A stretch of DNA of 11,062 nucleotides from an uncultured Marvinbryantia sp. (GCA_947624335.1 CANQJX010000040.1:1-11062), one strand, 5' to 3'. Positions 1 through 5,997 are shown, counted from the stretch's first letter. Program-made: numbers and translations. Notes: a model not told the origin generated them from the letters alone.

Positions 1-414
1 GGCGTTTGCACCGACAGCGGAAGAGGGCAGAAAATCGCGCAATATGCGAAAAAATTTGAGGGCAATCCGTATAAATACGGCGGAACCAGCCTCACCAAAG
101 GGGCGGACTGTTCCGGCTTTGCCTACGCGGTGATGAAGCACTTTAAGATCCAGATTCCGAGAGTGGCGGACGATCAGTGCAAAGGGAAAGACGGCTATGG
201 AACTTATGCGGCTTCTAAGGTGATAAAAACCAATCTGACGTCGCTAAAGCCGGGGGATCTGATCTTTTACGGCAGTAAGAAGCCGTTATACGCGGACCAT
301 GTGGGAATCTACATCGGGGACGGAAAAATCATTCACGCATGCGACGAGACGAGAGGAATTGTGGTGGACCGTTACAATTACCGGACGCCCATTCAAGCGA
401 GAAGGTATTGGTAA
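1..414 (+). CDS. NlpC/P60-family cell-wall peptidase, C-terminal part
   Basis: This is the 3' end of a gene that enters from the left edge; the frame is open from base 1, and 137 residues are visible. It carries an NlpC/P60 catalytic domain, a papain-like cysteine peptidase fold that usually cuts gamma-D-glutamyl-diamino acid bonds in peptidoglycan stem peptides outside the membrane. The cysteine nucleophile is in DCSGF (visible residue 37). The catalytic His is in ADHVGIY (residue 100), and the third polar residue is the His of IIHA (residue 112). The preceding NPYKYGG and the LKPGDLIFY segment are also typical of the family. The N-terminus, with any signal peptide and SH3 or wall-binding domains, lies outside the window. 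An internal ATG at 130 would remove the catalytic Cys, so it is not the start. The stop overlaps the trmB start by one base (TAATG). Confidence 0.9.
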   Translation, partial: GVCTDSGRGQKIAQYAKKFEGNPYKYGGTSLTKGADCSGFAYAVMKHFKIQIPRVADDQCKGKDGYGTYAASKVIKTNLTSLKPGDLIFYGSKKPLYADHVGIYIGDGKIIHACDETRGIVVDRYNYRTPIQARRYW

Positions 415-1100
415 TGAGACTCAGAAATATTCCAAGAGCAAGTGAAGTAATTGAAAACAGTTCTTATGTGATCCATGACCCTGCGAAAATGCAGGGTCAT
501 TGGCGGTCTGTCTTTGAAAACGGGCGTCCGCTGCATCTTGAAGTGGGCATGGGGAAAGGACAGTTTTTGCTGCGGATGAGCGAACAAAACCCGGATATCA
601 ATTATGTGGGAATTGAGCGCTACACCAGCGTGCTGCTGCGGGCGGTTGAAAAAATACAGGCGCGGGAGCGCGGGCCGGAAAACTTGCGGTTTCTTTGCAC
701 AGACGCGCGGGAATTGCAGGATATTTTTGCGCCGGGCGAGGTATCCAGGATCTATTTAAACTTTTCCGATCCGTGGCCCAAAGACCGGCATAAAGACAGA
801 AGACTTGTATCCGGCCGGTTTCTGGAACGTTACGAGCGGATTCTTACGCCCGGAGGATTGGTGGAATTTAAAACAGACAATCAGGGCTTGTTTGAGTGTG
901 CGCTGGAGGAAGCCCGGAACGCAGGATGGGAAACGGTTCTTTGCACGCGCGACCTTCATGCGGATGAGGACCTGATGCGCACCAATGTTATGACGGAATA
1001 TGAAGAAAAATTTTCCGGGAAAGGGAACCCCATCTGCAAAATGATGATCCGCAAAGAAAAACGGGCGCAGGCGGAACCGACTGTCATTGACAGAGCATAA
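414..1100 (+). CDS. trmB: tRNA (guanine-N7-)-methyltransferase
   Basis: This 228-residue protein is predicted to methylate N7 of G46 in the tRNA variable loop using S-adenosylmethionine, in the cytosol. The SAM-binding glycine loop is EVGMGKG (residues 43-49). The family signature SDPWPKDRHKDRRL spans about 118-131, followed by FKTDN (152-156) and TEYEEKF (194-200). These are the hallmarks of the TrmB family and the length is normal. I chose the ATG at 414 because it overlaps the previous stop as TAATG, has a purine-rich AGAAGG just upstream, and yields the usual N-terminus. The frame is open further left to 339, but that extension is a shadow of the peptidase gene. No terminator follows. Instead a strong promoter for the next genes begins inside its last codons. 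Confidence 0.95.
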   Translation: MRLRNIPRASEVIENSSYVIHDPAKMQGHWRSVFENGRPLHLEVGMGKGQFLLRMSEQNPDINYVGIERYTSVLLRAVEKIQARERGPENLRFLCTDARELQDIFAPGEVSRIYLNFSDPWPKDRHKDRRLVSGRFLERYERILTPGGLVEFKTDNQGLFECALEEARNAGWETVLCTRDLHADEDLMRTNVMTEYEEKFSGKGNPICKMMIRKEKRAQAEPTVIDRA

Positions 1101-1114
1101 AATAAGAGTATAAT
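1087..1114 (+). promoter_or_regulatory. Sigma-A promoter inside the 3' end of trmB
   Basis: The -35 hexamer TTGACA is at 1087-1092 and the -10 hexamer TATAAT at 1109-1114, separated by 16 bp. Both hexamers match consensus perfectly. The -35 lies within the last codons of trmB. Transcription would start near 1121 and cover the 43-codon ORF and the deacetylase gene. Confidence 0.75.
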
Positions 1115-1142
1115 ATGCCATAGAAAAGGCGGTGCGCTTTTT

Positions 1143-1274
1143 ATGAAAGGGATCAAACGCAGCATCGGCGTTTTCCTGTACGACAGACAGCTTGGCGGAA
1201 AATATTTTGCTGCGGCCAAAAAGTCGTTTCAGGAAGTTTTTAAAATCCTTCAGGGCGAACGGAACAAAAAATAG
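1143..1274 (+). CDS. Small basic protein of unknown function (43 aa)
   Basis: I do not recognise this small ORF. It starts MKGIKRSIGVFLYDRQLGGK and ends QGERNKK. It is lysine- and arginine-rich (net positive) with no transmembrane segment, and is probably mostly helical (AAAKKSFQEVFKIL). Support for it being real: a perfect-consensus promoter ends about 29 bp before its ATG, so this is the first ORF on that transcript. A Shine-Dalgarno-like AAAAGGCGG sits at 1124-1132, and the stop is followed closely by the strong ribosome binding site of the downstream deacetylase. Against it: it is short, the spacer to the ATG is long (about 10 nt), and I know of no family. It could instead be a leader peptide. 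Confidence 0.5.
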   Translation: MKGIKRSIGVFLYDRQLGGKYFAAAKKSFQEVFKILQGERNKK

Positions 1275-1298
1275 TTAACAAAGGAGAGGGCAGGTATA

Positions 1299-2093
1299 AT
1301 GAGGGGCGGGACAAAAACAGGAAAAAGAAGCGGAGTTATCATCTTGCTTATGCTTTTGTGCCTGCTGTGCATACCCCAGACGGCGCTTGCCAAAAGCAAG
1401 GTAATCAAGGCAAAGAGAATTACAAAAAGCGTATTAAAGCAACTGAATCTGAAAAAGATCGATCATGTAATGATCGTGGCGCATCCGGATGACGAGACTC
1501 TTTGGGGAGGCGCGCATTTAATGAAAGACAACTACCTGGTAGTGTGTCTGACAAACGGGAATAACGCGACCCGAAAACAAGAGTTTACGCGGGCGATGAA
1601 ACGATCCGGCGATAACGGCATTATTTTATGCTATCCCGATTTTGTAAGAAATAAAGCGGGAGGCTTTGCAATAGATTCGTGGTCGTCCAGCAAAGCGAAA
1701 ATCCAAAAAGATATTCAGGTACTGCTTTCTTATAAACAATGGAAAACCATTGTAACGCACAATAAAAAAGGCGAGTACGGGCATATCCACCATAAAAAAA
1801 CGCACAACATAGTAACGAAAGTTGCGAAGAAGCTGAAAAAGACCGATAAGCTTTATTATTTTGGGACGTATTATTCGAAGAAAAAACTGACGCAGCTTAA
1901 GAAAAAGCCGGCCAAACTGGAGACGCGGTTCCGGAAGAAAAAAAAGGAGCTGATCGCGGCATATCCGGATAGCCGGACACATTCTTTCCGGCACATGATT
2001 TCTTACGAAAACTGGGAAAAAGCAGTATCGAACAAGAAAACCGGCAAGACAAAAACTAGCAAGACAAAAACCAGCAAGACAAGAAAAAAATAG
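1299..2093 (+). CDS. Secreted PIG-L family (LmbE-like) N-deacetylase
   Basis: This 264-residue protein is a predicted zinc-dependent deacetylase of N-acetylglucosamine-type substrates, as in the MshB/PIG-L/LmbE family. The N-terminus has a basic stretch, a hydrophobic core (about 12-25) and an A-L-A site ending at residue 31, so it is probably exported. The family motif AHPDDE is at 61-66: His62 and Asp65 match the zinc ligands and Asp64 the general base. The second motif THNKKGEYGHIHH (153-165) supplies the third zinc ligand, probably His165. The mature protein is very basic and ends in a lysine-threonine repeat tail (KTKTSKTKTSKTRKK), which could bind anionic wall polymers; that is inference. 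The start at 1299 follows a good AAGGAGAGG at 1281-1289. The gene is probably co-transcribed with the 43-codon ORF. The substrate cannot be told from sequence. Confidence 0.85.
   Translation: MRGGTKTGKRSGVIILLMLLCLLCIPQTALAKSKVIKAKRITKSVLKQLNLKKIDHVMIVAHPDDETLWGGAHLMKDNYLVVCLTNGNNATRKQEFTRAMKRSGDNGIILCYPDFVRNKAGGFAIDSWSSSKAKIQKDIQVLLSYKQWKTIVTHNKKGEYGHIHHKKTHNIVTKVAKKLKKTDKLYYFGTYYSKKKLTQLKKKPAKLETRFRKKKKELIAAYPDSRTHSFRHMISYENWEKAVSNKKTGKTKTSKTKTSKTRKK
2036..2080 (+). repeat. Three tandem 15-bp repeats encoding a Lys/Thr-rich tail
   Basis: Three consecutive 15-bp units of consensus AAAAACYAGCAAGAC (the first slightly diverged) lie at 2036-2050, 2051-2065 and 2066-2080. They are in frame and each encodes a K-T-x-K-T type pentapeptide at the C-terminus of the deacetylase. 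Such a repeat can expand or contract without shifting frame. Confidence 0.8.
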
Positions 2094-2114
2094 ACAGGGC
2101 AGCCTGTCTATTTT
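2084..2114. terminator. Bidirectional Rho-independent terminator
   Basis: A perfect 8-bp stem, TAGACAGG (2091-2098) with CCTGTCTA (2103-2110), closes a GCAG loop. It is flanked by A7 on the left (2084-2090) and T4 on the right (2111-2114), so it can end transcription from both sides. The deacetylase stop codon (2091-2093) and the stop of the convergent membrane protein gene (2108-2110) form the two outer ends of the stem. Confidence 0.85.
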
Positions 2115-3313
2115 AATTTAATATGGCGTTTTTGGAGACGAAATTCCAGATACAAATTTAACAGATAACGTAAAACCGCGGCGACCGGAACGCTCAGGAA
2201 CATTCCCAGCACGCCGGCGATTCTGCCGCCTAAAGTGATCGAAACAATGATCCAGAGCGGTTTTAAACCGACTGTGCCGCCTAAAATTTTCGGACCGAGG
2301 AACAGGCCGTCAAACTGCTGCAGGACAAAGACCATTACCGCAAAGCCAAGCGCGGTCAGCGGATTATTGATCAGCAGGATAATGATGCCCGGCACCGCGC
2401 CGATAAACGGACCGAAATACGGAATCATATTTGTAATCCCCACGATTACGCTCAGCAGCAAAGCGTAGGGCATACGGAAAATCTGCATCAGGATAAAACA
2501 CAAAAGCCCGATGATTGTGGAATCGATCGCTTTTCCGACAATAAAATTTGTAAAAATCTGATTACATTCCGACAGAACATCCATGGTCCGGCTGATATGC
2601 CTGGTCGGCACAAAACTGTAAAGCAGCCGTTTCATGGAGCGCTGCAGCCCTTTTTTATCCACCAGCATATAAACGGAGACAATAATGGAAATGATAAAAT
2701 TTAAAAGTCCCGTCGCAATTGCTACGGATGTTGTATAAATAGCCGGCACCAGGCCCGTGGCAAATCCGCGCAGGCTTTCGATCAGATCCGGCAAAACGCT
2801 GTCTACCATGTGCTGCAGCTCGGATACATCCGCATTGGGGAAGCGATCCTGCAGATTATCAAAAAAGTCGTATGTCAGTTGATAGAGTTTGGGAAGATTG
2901 GTAACAATTTCCGTTAAACTGACAATAATCTGCGGGATAATATAAAGAATACACAGCACGATCACGCCCAGCACCAGCAGATACGAAATCACAATAGCGA
3001 TTATTTTGCAGACGCGCGGGTTTTTTATCTTAACCGGTCCGGCAAGAAACCGGATCAGCCGGTTAATTAGCGGGTTTAAAATAAACGCGATTAAAATGCC
3101 GAGCAAAAACGGCATCAGAACGCCGAGGATATGGCGCAGGCCGTTGGATACCGCGTAGGGCGTCATTACTACGCGGACAATCAGGCTGCTGACCGCAACC
3201 ACGACAAGCACATAAATGCAGATGGTAAAATATTGATTATTCGGTAAAAACTTTTTCGGTTTTTCCGGAGCGGATGTCGAATCCGTCATAGGTCTGTCTG
3301 TTTCCTGTTTCAT
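2108..3313 (-). CDS. AI-2E family transporter (PF01594-type membrane protein)
   Basis: This 401-residue polytopic membrane protein belongs to the AI-2E/YdiK/PerM family, whose members include a proposed autoinducer-2 exporter and Na+/H+ antiporters; the substrate here is unknown. After a short polar N-terminus there are hydrophobic segments near 28-50, 61-85, 102-134, 196-218, 265-295, 298-316, 321-335 and 353-388. A soluble, mostly helical region lies around 135-190. The conserved PYFGPFIGAVPG (298-309) and GPKILGG (340-346) stretches fit the family. The start at 3313 is preferred over the upstream ATG at 3361 because GGAGGG (3318-3323) lies just before it and a promoter ends only about 20 bp upstream, which puts 3361 outside the transcript. 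The gene is monocistronic and converges on the deacetylase gene. Confidence 0.9.
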   Translation of the reverse strand: MKQETDRPMTDSTSAPEKPKKFLPNNQYFTICIYVLVVVAVSSLIVRVVMTPYAVSNGLRHILGVLMPFLLGILIAFILNPLINRLIRFLAGPVKIKNPRVCKIIAIVISYLLVLGVIVLCILYIIPQIIVSLTEIVTNLPKLYQLTYDFFDNLQDRFPNADVSELQHMVDSVLPDLIESLRGFATGLVPAIYTTSVAIATGLLNFIISIIVSVYMLVDKKGLQRSMKRLLYSFVPTRHISRTMDVLSECNQIFTNFIVGKAIDSTIIGLLCFILMQIFRMPYALLLSVIVGITNMIPYFGPFIGAVPGIIILLINNPLTALGFAVMVFVLQQFDGLFLGPKILGGTVGLKPLWIIVSITLGGRIAGVLGMFLSVPVAAVLRYLLNLYLEFRLQKRHIKLK

Positions 3314-3332
3314 AATTCCCTCCACAAAAATA

Positions 3333-3361
3333 AGTATAAAGCCTTTTGAAAACGGTTGCAA
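3333..3361 (-). promoter_or_regulatory. Promoter of the AI-2E family gene
   Basis: On the minus strand, -35 TTGCAA (3361-3356) and -10 TATACT (3338-3333) are separated by 17 bp. The predicted start is near 3326, about 12 nt ahead of the ATG at 3313 and including its GGAGGG ribosome binding site. Confidence 0.65.
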
Positions 3362-3391
3362 GGCATTTATAAAAATTTGATAAAAAGGGGG

Positions 3392-3420
3392 TTGAAATTA
3401 TAAAAAAAATATAATATAAT
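3392..3420 (+). promoter_or_regulatory. Promoter of tRNA-Lys
   Basis: -35 TTGAAA (3392-3397) and -10 TATAAT (3415-3420) are separated by 17 bp in an AT-rich stretch. A second overlapping TATAAT starts at 3410. Transcription would start near 3427, about 20 nt before the mature tRNA 5' end. Confidence 0.75.
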
Positions 3421-3447
3421 ACATTTCGTTCCAAAAAATAGGGAAAT

Positions 3448-3520
3448 GCGCGATTAGCTCAGCTGGCAGAGCACCTGACTCTTAATCAGGGTGTCCAGGG
3501 TTCGAACCCCTGATCGCGCA
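3448..3520 (+). tRNA. tRNA-Lys (anticodon CTT)
   Basis: This is a 73-nt cloverleaf. The acceptor stem GCGCGAT pairs with ATCGCGC and the discriminator base is A3520. The D-arm is GCTC/GAGC. The anticodon stem CCTGA/TCAGG (3474-3478 and 3486-3490) encloses loop CTCTTAA with anticodon CTT at 3481-3483. The T-arm is CAGGG-TTCGAAC-CCCTG. CCA is not encoded. From 3479, the first base of the anticodon loop, the sequence is identical to the copy at 6086, so this gene is the integration target and its 3' half is restored by the left attachment site. Confidence 0.97.
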
Positions 3521-3576
3521 GGCAAAGTATCGCTTTTGCAGCCATAGGGCTGTGGGGGCGGTGCTTTTTTTTGCTT
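3479..3576 (+). repeat. Left attachment site (98-bp direct repeat, copy 1)
   Basis: These 98 bases are identical to 6086-6183. The match starts at the first base of the tRNA anticodon loop and ends after a T8 tract plus GCTT. It breaks at A3478 versus C6085 on the left and G3577 versus T6184 on the right. tRNA anticodon loops are classic crossover sites for tyrosine recombinases. Because the repeat reaches past the tRNA, the incoming element restored both the tRNA 3' end and its downstream T tract. Confidence 0.9.
3537..3572 (+). terminator. Probable tRNA-Lys terminator
   Basis: The stem CAGCC/GGCTG (3539-3543 and 3548-3552, extendable by two wobble pairs) is followed by a G-rich stretch and T8 (3565-3572). 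The hairpin does not abut the T tract, so it is not a textbook terminator. Its position just after the tRNA and its duplication in the second att copy support the role. Confidence 0.45.
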
Positions 3577-3608
3577 GTGGGGGAAATATAACATCCAGAA
3601 TCAGAAAT

Positions 3609-4523
3609 TCAGCCAGCGGGAAGAATTGTTTGTGCAAAGACGGTGTCCAAATGCGAGATATTTTCCTGCGATGCAAGAATTTCATTTGCAAGGTGCAGAT
3701 AGCGCATAGTAGTTTTTACGTCAGTATGTCCAAGTAAAATTTGGAGCTTATAAACATCAACCGTACCTTTTGCGCGGTATTGGTCTAAACAATAGTTTGT
3801 AGCGAAGTTGTGGCGCAACCTGTGCGAAGAAAAGTCAAAAGGCAACTTACGCGATATTTTCTGCATGAACAGCTTAACGGTATTGCATGTCAGCGGGTGT
3901 CCATTACGATTCAGGAACAGATTTTCTGTTATAGAGAAAGGGCAGAGCCTGATATACTGGTTCATGTAATAGATGGACAATTTCCCCAATGGGACAGTGC
4001 GTTCTTTATCGCCTTTGCCATGTACCGTAGCAATTTGACGCCGATTATCAACCCATTTCTTTTGTAAAGTACAGGCTTCATTTTGGCGCAAACCGGAATC
4101 AAGCATCAGAGCAATGAGCGCGCAGTTGCGGTAAGAAATCCATTTTTCAGAAACAGAGACGCTTTCAAAAATAAGTTTGATTTCCTCATCTGAATAGATA
4201 TAAACATTCTTTTTTGGCGTTTTTGGGACATTGATTTTTCCGGTTGAAAGACTGATGCTATATTCGTCCTGCATCCAGTTCAAAAACACTTTTATATGGC
4301 GGGTATAGGTTGCCAGAGTAGCTTTTGAAATAGGGCGCGCACGAAGCGACAGCAGATACTTTTGGATATATTCAAAGCGGATATTAAAAATGTCTGTAGA
4401 ACTGCCAAGGAAGTCTAAAAAAGGGCGCACGAAACTAGAATAGCAGACAAGACTTTTTTCGGACAAGCCTGCAATTCTTTTGGCAAGTATGAAGCTGTCA
4501 AAAGCGTCCTTAATAGTTATCAT
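3609..4523 (-). CDS. int: Tyrosine recombinase / integrase
   Basis: This 304-residue phage-integrase-family (XerC/D-like) recombinase probably integrates and excises the element at the tRNA-Lys att sites. An N-terminal SAM-like core-binding domain (about 1-90) precedes the catalytic domain (about 105-285). The catalytic set looks complete: Arg146 (SGLRQNEA), Lys170 (HGKGDKERT), His234 and Arg237 (SHRLRHNF), His266 (LLGHTDVKTT) and nucleophile Tyr275 (MRYLHL). There is no obvious extra N-terminal arm-binding domain, so it resembles the simple Xer-like architecture. Its ATG overlaps the rep stop as ATGA, and GAGGT lies about 6 nt upstream inside the rep 3' end, indicating translational coupling. 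Its stop lies 32 bp inside the left att repeat. No terminator is visible before the tRNA, so antisense read-through into the tRNA is possible. Confidence 0.93.
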   Translation of the reverse strand: MITIKDAFDSFILAKRIAGLSEKSLVCYSSFVRPFLDFLGSSTDIFNIRFEYIQKYLLSLRARPISKATLATYTRHIKVFLNWMQDEYSISLSTGKINVPKTPKKNVYIYSDEEIKLIFESVSVSEKWISYRNCALIALMLDSGLRQNEACTLQKKWVDNRRQIATVHGKGDKERTVPLGKLSIYYMNQYIRLCPFSITENLFLNRNGHPLTCNTVKLFMQKISRKLPFDFSSHRLRHNFATNYCLDQYRAKGTVDVYKLQILLGHTDVKTTMRYLHLANEILASQENISHLDTVFAQTILPAG

Positions 4524-5278
4524 CCGGTTACCTCAATAAAAGAATCATAATCATCTGTTCTCATGTCAAAGGTCTTTACCTTGCAAAACCCATCCGGGTG
4601 TATATAGTCCCAGTCACAGTGCAGGTTAATGCGCCCGCGGTATACAAGATCAGCGCGTTTCAGGTTTTTGGACGCATAGTACAGATGAGCGCCCAGATCA
4701 GCCACATTTTTAGACGCATCCTTTGAAATGTATTTTGTAGCATAATTCGCTGTCCGATCAATGTCGCGAATCTTACTAAAGCTGATATATCCAAAACGCT
4801 TTTCATAAGATTTCCAGCCAAGATAGCCATATGGATTCACATATAAATCACTGGGCTTTATGCCGGAGAGAAAGCCGTGCATATGCCAAGCGCCGTCTTT
4901 GTGCATTTCCGGAATGAGCAGATATTTGACTTTCTCTGCTTCGGCACAGGAGCGGTTATAAGTGTGCAGAAATTCGGACAAATCTTTCTGATAGGCTTTC
5001 AGGTTATGGCGGTCGTAGTGTTCAGGGCTGACCGTAAGAGTACAGAAATACTCCCATGGATTACAGAGAACAAGTTCCCGCACCGTGGAGATTGCCCTTG
5101 CGCGGTTGCTATCCAGCTTAGAATCGTTCACAGAGTTTTTAGAACGGAACTTTCTAGGCGTGGCAAGTTCTAACCCCTCAATACGGCAATATGAAACTTC
5201 TGTCACCTTTAGAATATGGTCGCCAAGCTGTTTTACACTGGCAACGGATTCTCGATAATTATTATATGAGCCTAACAT
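4520..5278 (-). CDS. rep: Rolling-circle replication initiator (HUH Rep)
   Basis: This 252-residue protein has the three motifs of rolling-circle Rep/HUH nucleases in order. Motif I is FCTLTVSPE (78-86). Motif II is WHMHGF (131-136), with metal-binding His132 and His134. Motif III is NYATKYISK (178-186), with Tyr179 or Tyr183 as candidate nicking tyrosine. Such proteins nick one strand at the double-strand origin and stay linked to the 5' end. The spacing is like plasmid, filamentous-phage and microvirus initiators; I cannot assign a subfamily, and there is no helicase domain. The start at 5278 follows an ideal TAAGGAGGTTT (complement of 5279-5289). An upstream in-frame ATG at 5299 has no ribosome binding site. 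The gene is coupled to int by a 4-bp ATGA overlap, so replication and recombination proteins are made together. Confidence 0.85.
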   Translation of the reverse strand: MLGSYNNYRESVASVKQLGDHILKVTEVSYCRIEGLELATPRKFRSKNSVNDSKLDSNRARAISTVRELVLCNPWEYFCTLTVSPEHYDRHNLKAYQKDLSEFLHTYNRSCAEAEKVKYLLIPEMHKDGAWHMHGFLSGIKPSDLYVNPYGYLGWKSYEKRFGYISFSKIRDIDRTANYATKYISKDASKNVADLGAHLYYASKNLKRADLVYRGRINLHCDWDYIHPDGFCKVKTFDMRTDDYDSFIEVTG

Positions 5279-5281
5279 AAA

Positions 5282-5288
5282 CCTCCTT
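5282..5288 (-). promoter_or_regulatory. Ribosome binding site that fixes the rep start
   Basis: AAGGAGG on the minus strand lies 3 nt ahead of the ATG at 5278. It is a perfect anti-16S match and favours this start over the in-frame ATG at 5299. Confidence 0.8.
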
Positions 5289-5338
5289 AATCTGCTCATT
5301 ACCCGAAATATGATACTATGTCAAGTAATGGCCTCTCA

Positions 5339-5495
5339 CTACTGCCCGGCCTGCCACAAGTGTTTGGCGGACAAGCCCATGCGGCGGTAGTTCCCGGAAG
5401 CGGTAGTTTTTCAAAGCCGCATGGATATAAATTTGATGGTAGACAACCCCTGCGGGGTTCGCGGGCTTCTTTCGCTTTGCTACAGCGCCCGCGGG
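5339..5495. other. Inverted-repeat cluster, candidate rolling-circle origin
   Basis: This GC-rich island in an otherwise AT-rich element lies just upstream of rep. It contains perfect inverted repeats CCATGCGGC/GCCGCATGG (5377-5385 and 5416-5424), AACCCC/GGGGTT with a TGC loop (5445-5459), and CGCGGGC/GCCCGCG (5460-5466 and 5487-5493). There is also an imperfect CTACTGCC/GGCGGTAG pair (5339-5346 and 5383-5390). Two direct copies of GCGGTAGTT (5384 and 5400, 16 bp apart) lie in the loop of the first hairpin. Stacked hairpins next to rep are typical of double- or single-strand origins. The nick site is not identified. No convincing ORF is present; the short open frames here lack ribosome binding sites. 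Confidence 0.5.
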
Positions 5496-5498
5496 AAT

Positions 5499-5608
5499 GT
5501 AGCAAAAGCTAATATTAATTTGCAAAAGCTAATAAAATATTTATATTCGTTTATAATAAATTAGCATACGCTAATATACATGTCAAGAGAAATATTAACG
5601 TTCGCTAA
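5499..5608. promoter_or_regulatory. Four operator-like palindromes TTAGC-N4-GCTAA
   Basis: Four copies of one 14-bp dyad lie between the divergent rep and regulator genes: 5499-5512 (GTAGCAAAAGCTAA), 5519-5532 (TTTGCAAAAGCTAA), 5561-5574 (TTAGCATACGCTAA, perfect) and 5595-5608 (TTAACGTTCGCTAA). Three of the copies have one mismatch each. The first two are exactly 20 bp apart, about two helical turns. They are probably binding sites for the element's own regulator; alternatively they could be Rep iterons. Confidence 0.7.
5558..5586 (-). promoter_or_regulatory. Candidate rep-int promoter
   Basis: On the minus strand, -35 TTGACA (5586-5581) is followed after 17 bp by TAATTT (5563-5558), a weak -10. 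The perfect palindrome at 5561-5574 overlaps the -10 and spacer, and another palindrome lies just behind the -35, as expected for repression. A second TTAGACA-like option nearer rep, TTGACA at 5324-5319, lacks a convincing -10. Confidence 0.4.
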
Positions 5609-5619
5609 TTTATGATTAG

Positions 5620-5648
5620 TTGACAATGAAAAAATTTAAACGTATACT
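5620..5648 (+). promoter_or_regulatory. Promoter of the regulator gene
   Basis: -35 TTGACA (5620-5625) and -10 TATACT (5643-5648) are separated by exactly 17 bp, giving a predicted start near 5655. The operator-like palindrome at 5595-5608 is centred about 53 bp upstream of that start, so control by the encoded protein is likely. Confidence 0.75.
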
Positions 5649-5673
5649 AAAAAATAGGGAGGCAAGAAGGCTT

Positions 5674-5955
5674 ATGATACGTTATTTTAAATTATTTGAT
5701 TTACTAAACCGCAGAGGAATGAAAAAAACGAGTTTGCTAAGAGTTATTTCAGCGCCGACGCTGGCAAAATTAAGTAAAGGATGGACAGTGCAGACAGATA
5801 TTCTAGACAGTATTTGCCGTTACTTAAAATGCCAACCGGGCGATATTATGGAATACATTGATGAAAATGACGATGATGAAATAGACAAAATGATAGAACG
5901 CATAGACGACATGGCAGAAAGGCGAGGAGACCCGCCAGGACGCTGGTTGGGTTGA
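5674..5955 (+). CDS. Small Cro/CI-type HTH regulator
   Basis: This 93-residue DNA-binding protein resembles the HTH_26/XRE group: an N-terminal helix (MIRYFKLFDLLNRRGMKKTS), then LLRVISAPTLAKLSKG as the helix-turn-helix, and LDSICRYLKCQPGDIMEYI as the closing helices. A very acidic stretch (DENDDDEID, 63-71) precedes a polar, mixed-charge C-terminal tail. It probably represses or balances rep-int transcription by binding the upstream palindromes. I chose the ATG at 5674, with AGGGAGG at 5656-5662. Longer starts at 5620 (TTG) or 5626 (ATG) fall on the -35 and spacer of a near-consensus promoter and have no ribosome binding site. It is divergent from rep, the usual layout of a replication-control switch. 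Function is inferred from fold and context. Confidence 0.8.
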   Translation: MIRYFKLFDLLNRRGMKKTSLLRVISAPTLAKLSKGWTVQTDILDSICRYLKCQPGDIMEYIDENDDDEIDKMIERIDDMAERRGDPPGRWLG

Positions 5956-5997
5956 GTTTAAAATGTTGCTAATGTCAAGTATATAGCGCCAGTTCAA

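Noticed and set aside
3314..3361. Longer start (ATG at 3361) for the AI-2E family gene
   Set aside because: The promoter with -10 at 3338-3333 places the transcript start downstream of it, and GGAGGG precedes the ATG at 3313.
3482..3691. Minus-strand open frame across the left att site, also present at the right copy (6089-6352)
   Set aside because: Both end with the same residues because they read the antisense of tRNA-Lys and its T tract. This is a well-known false-gene pattern; there is no ribosome binding site and the frames overlap int or the fumarase leader.
5299..5525. Short open frames on both strands in the rep-regulator intergenic region
   Set aside because: They run through stacked inverted repeats, have no ribosome binding site and no plausible composition. 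The region is better explained as an origin and control region.
5499..5608. CRISPR-like array from the repeated GCTAAT-containing units
   Set aside because: The repeats are only 14 bp, palindromic and unevenly spaced with no unique spacers of constant length; they fit operators.
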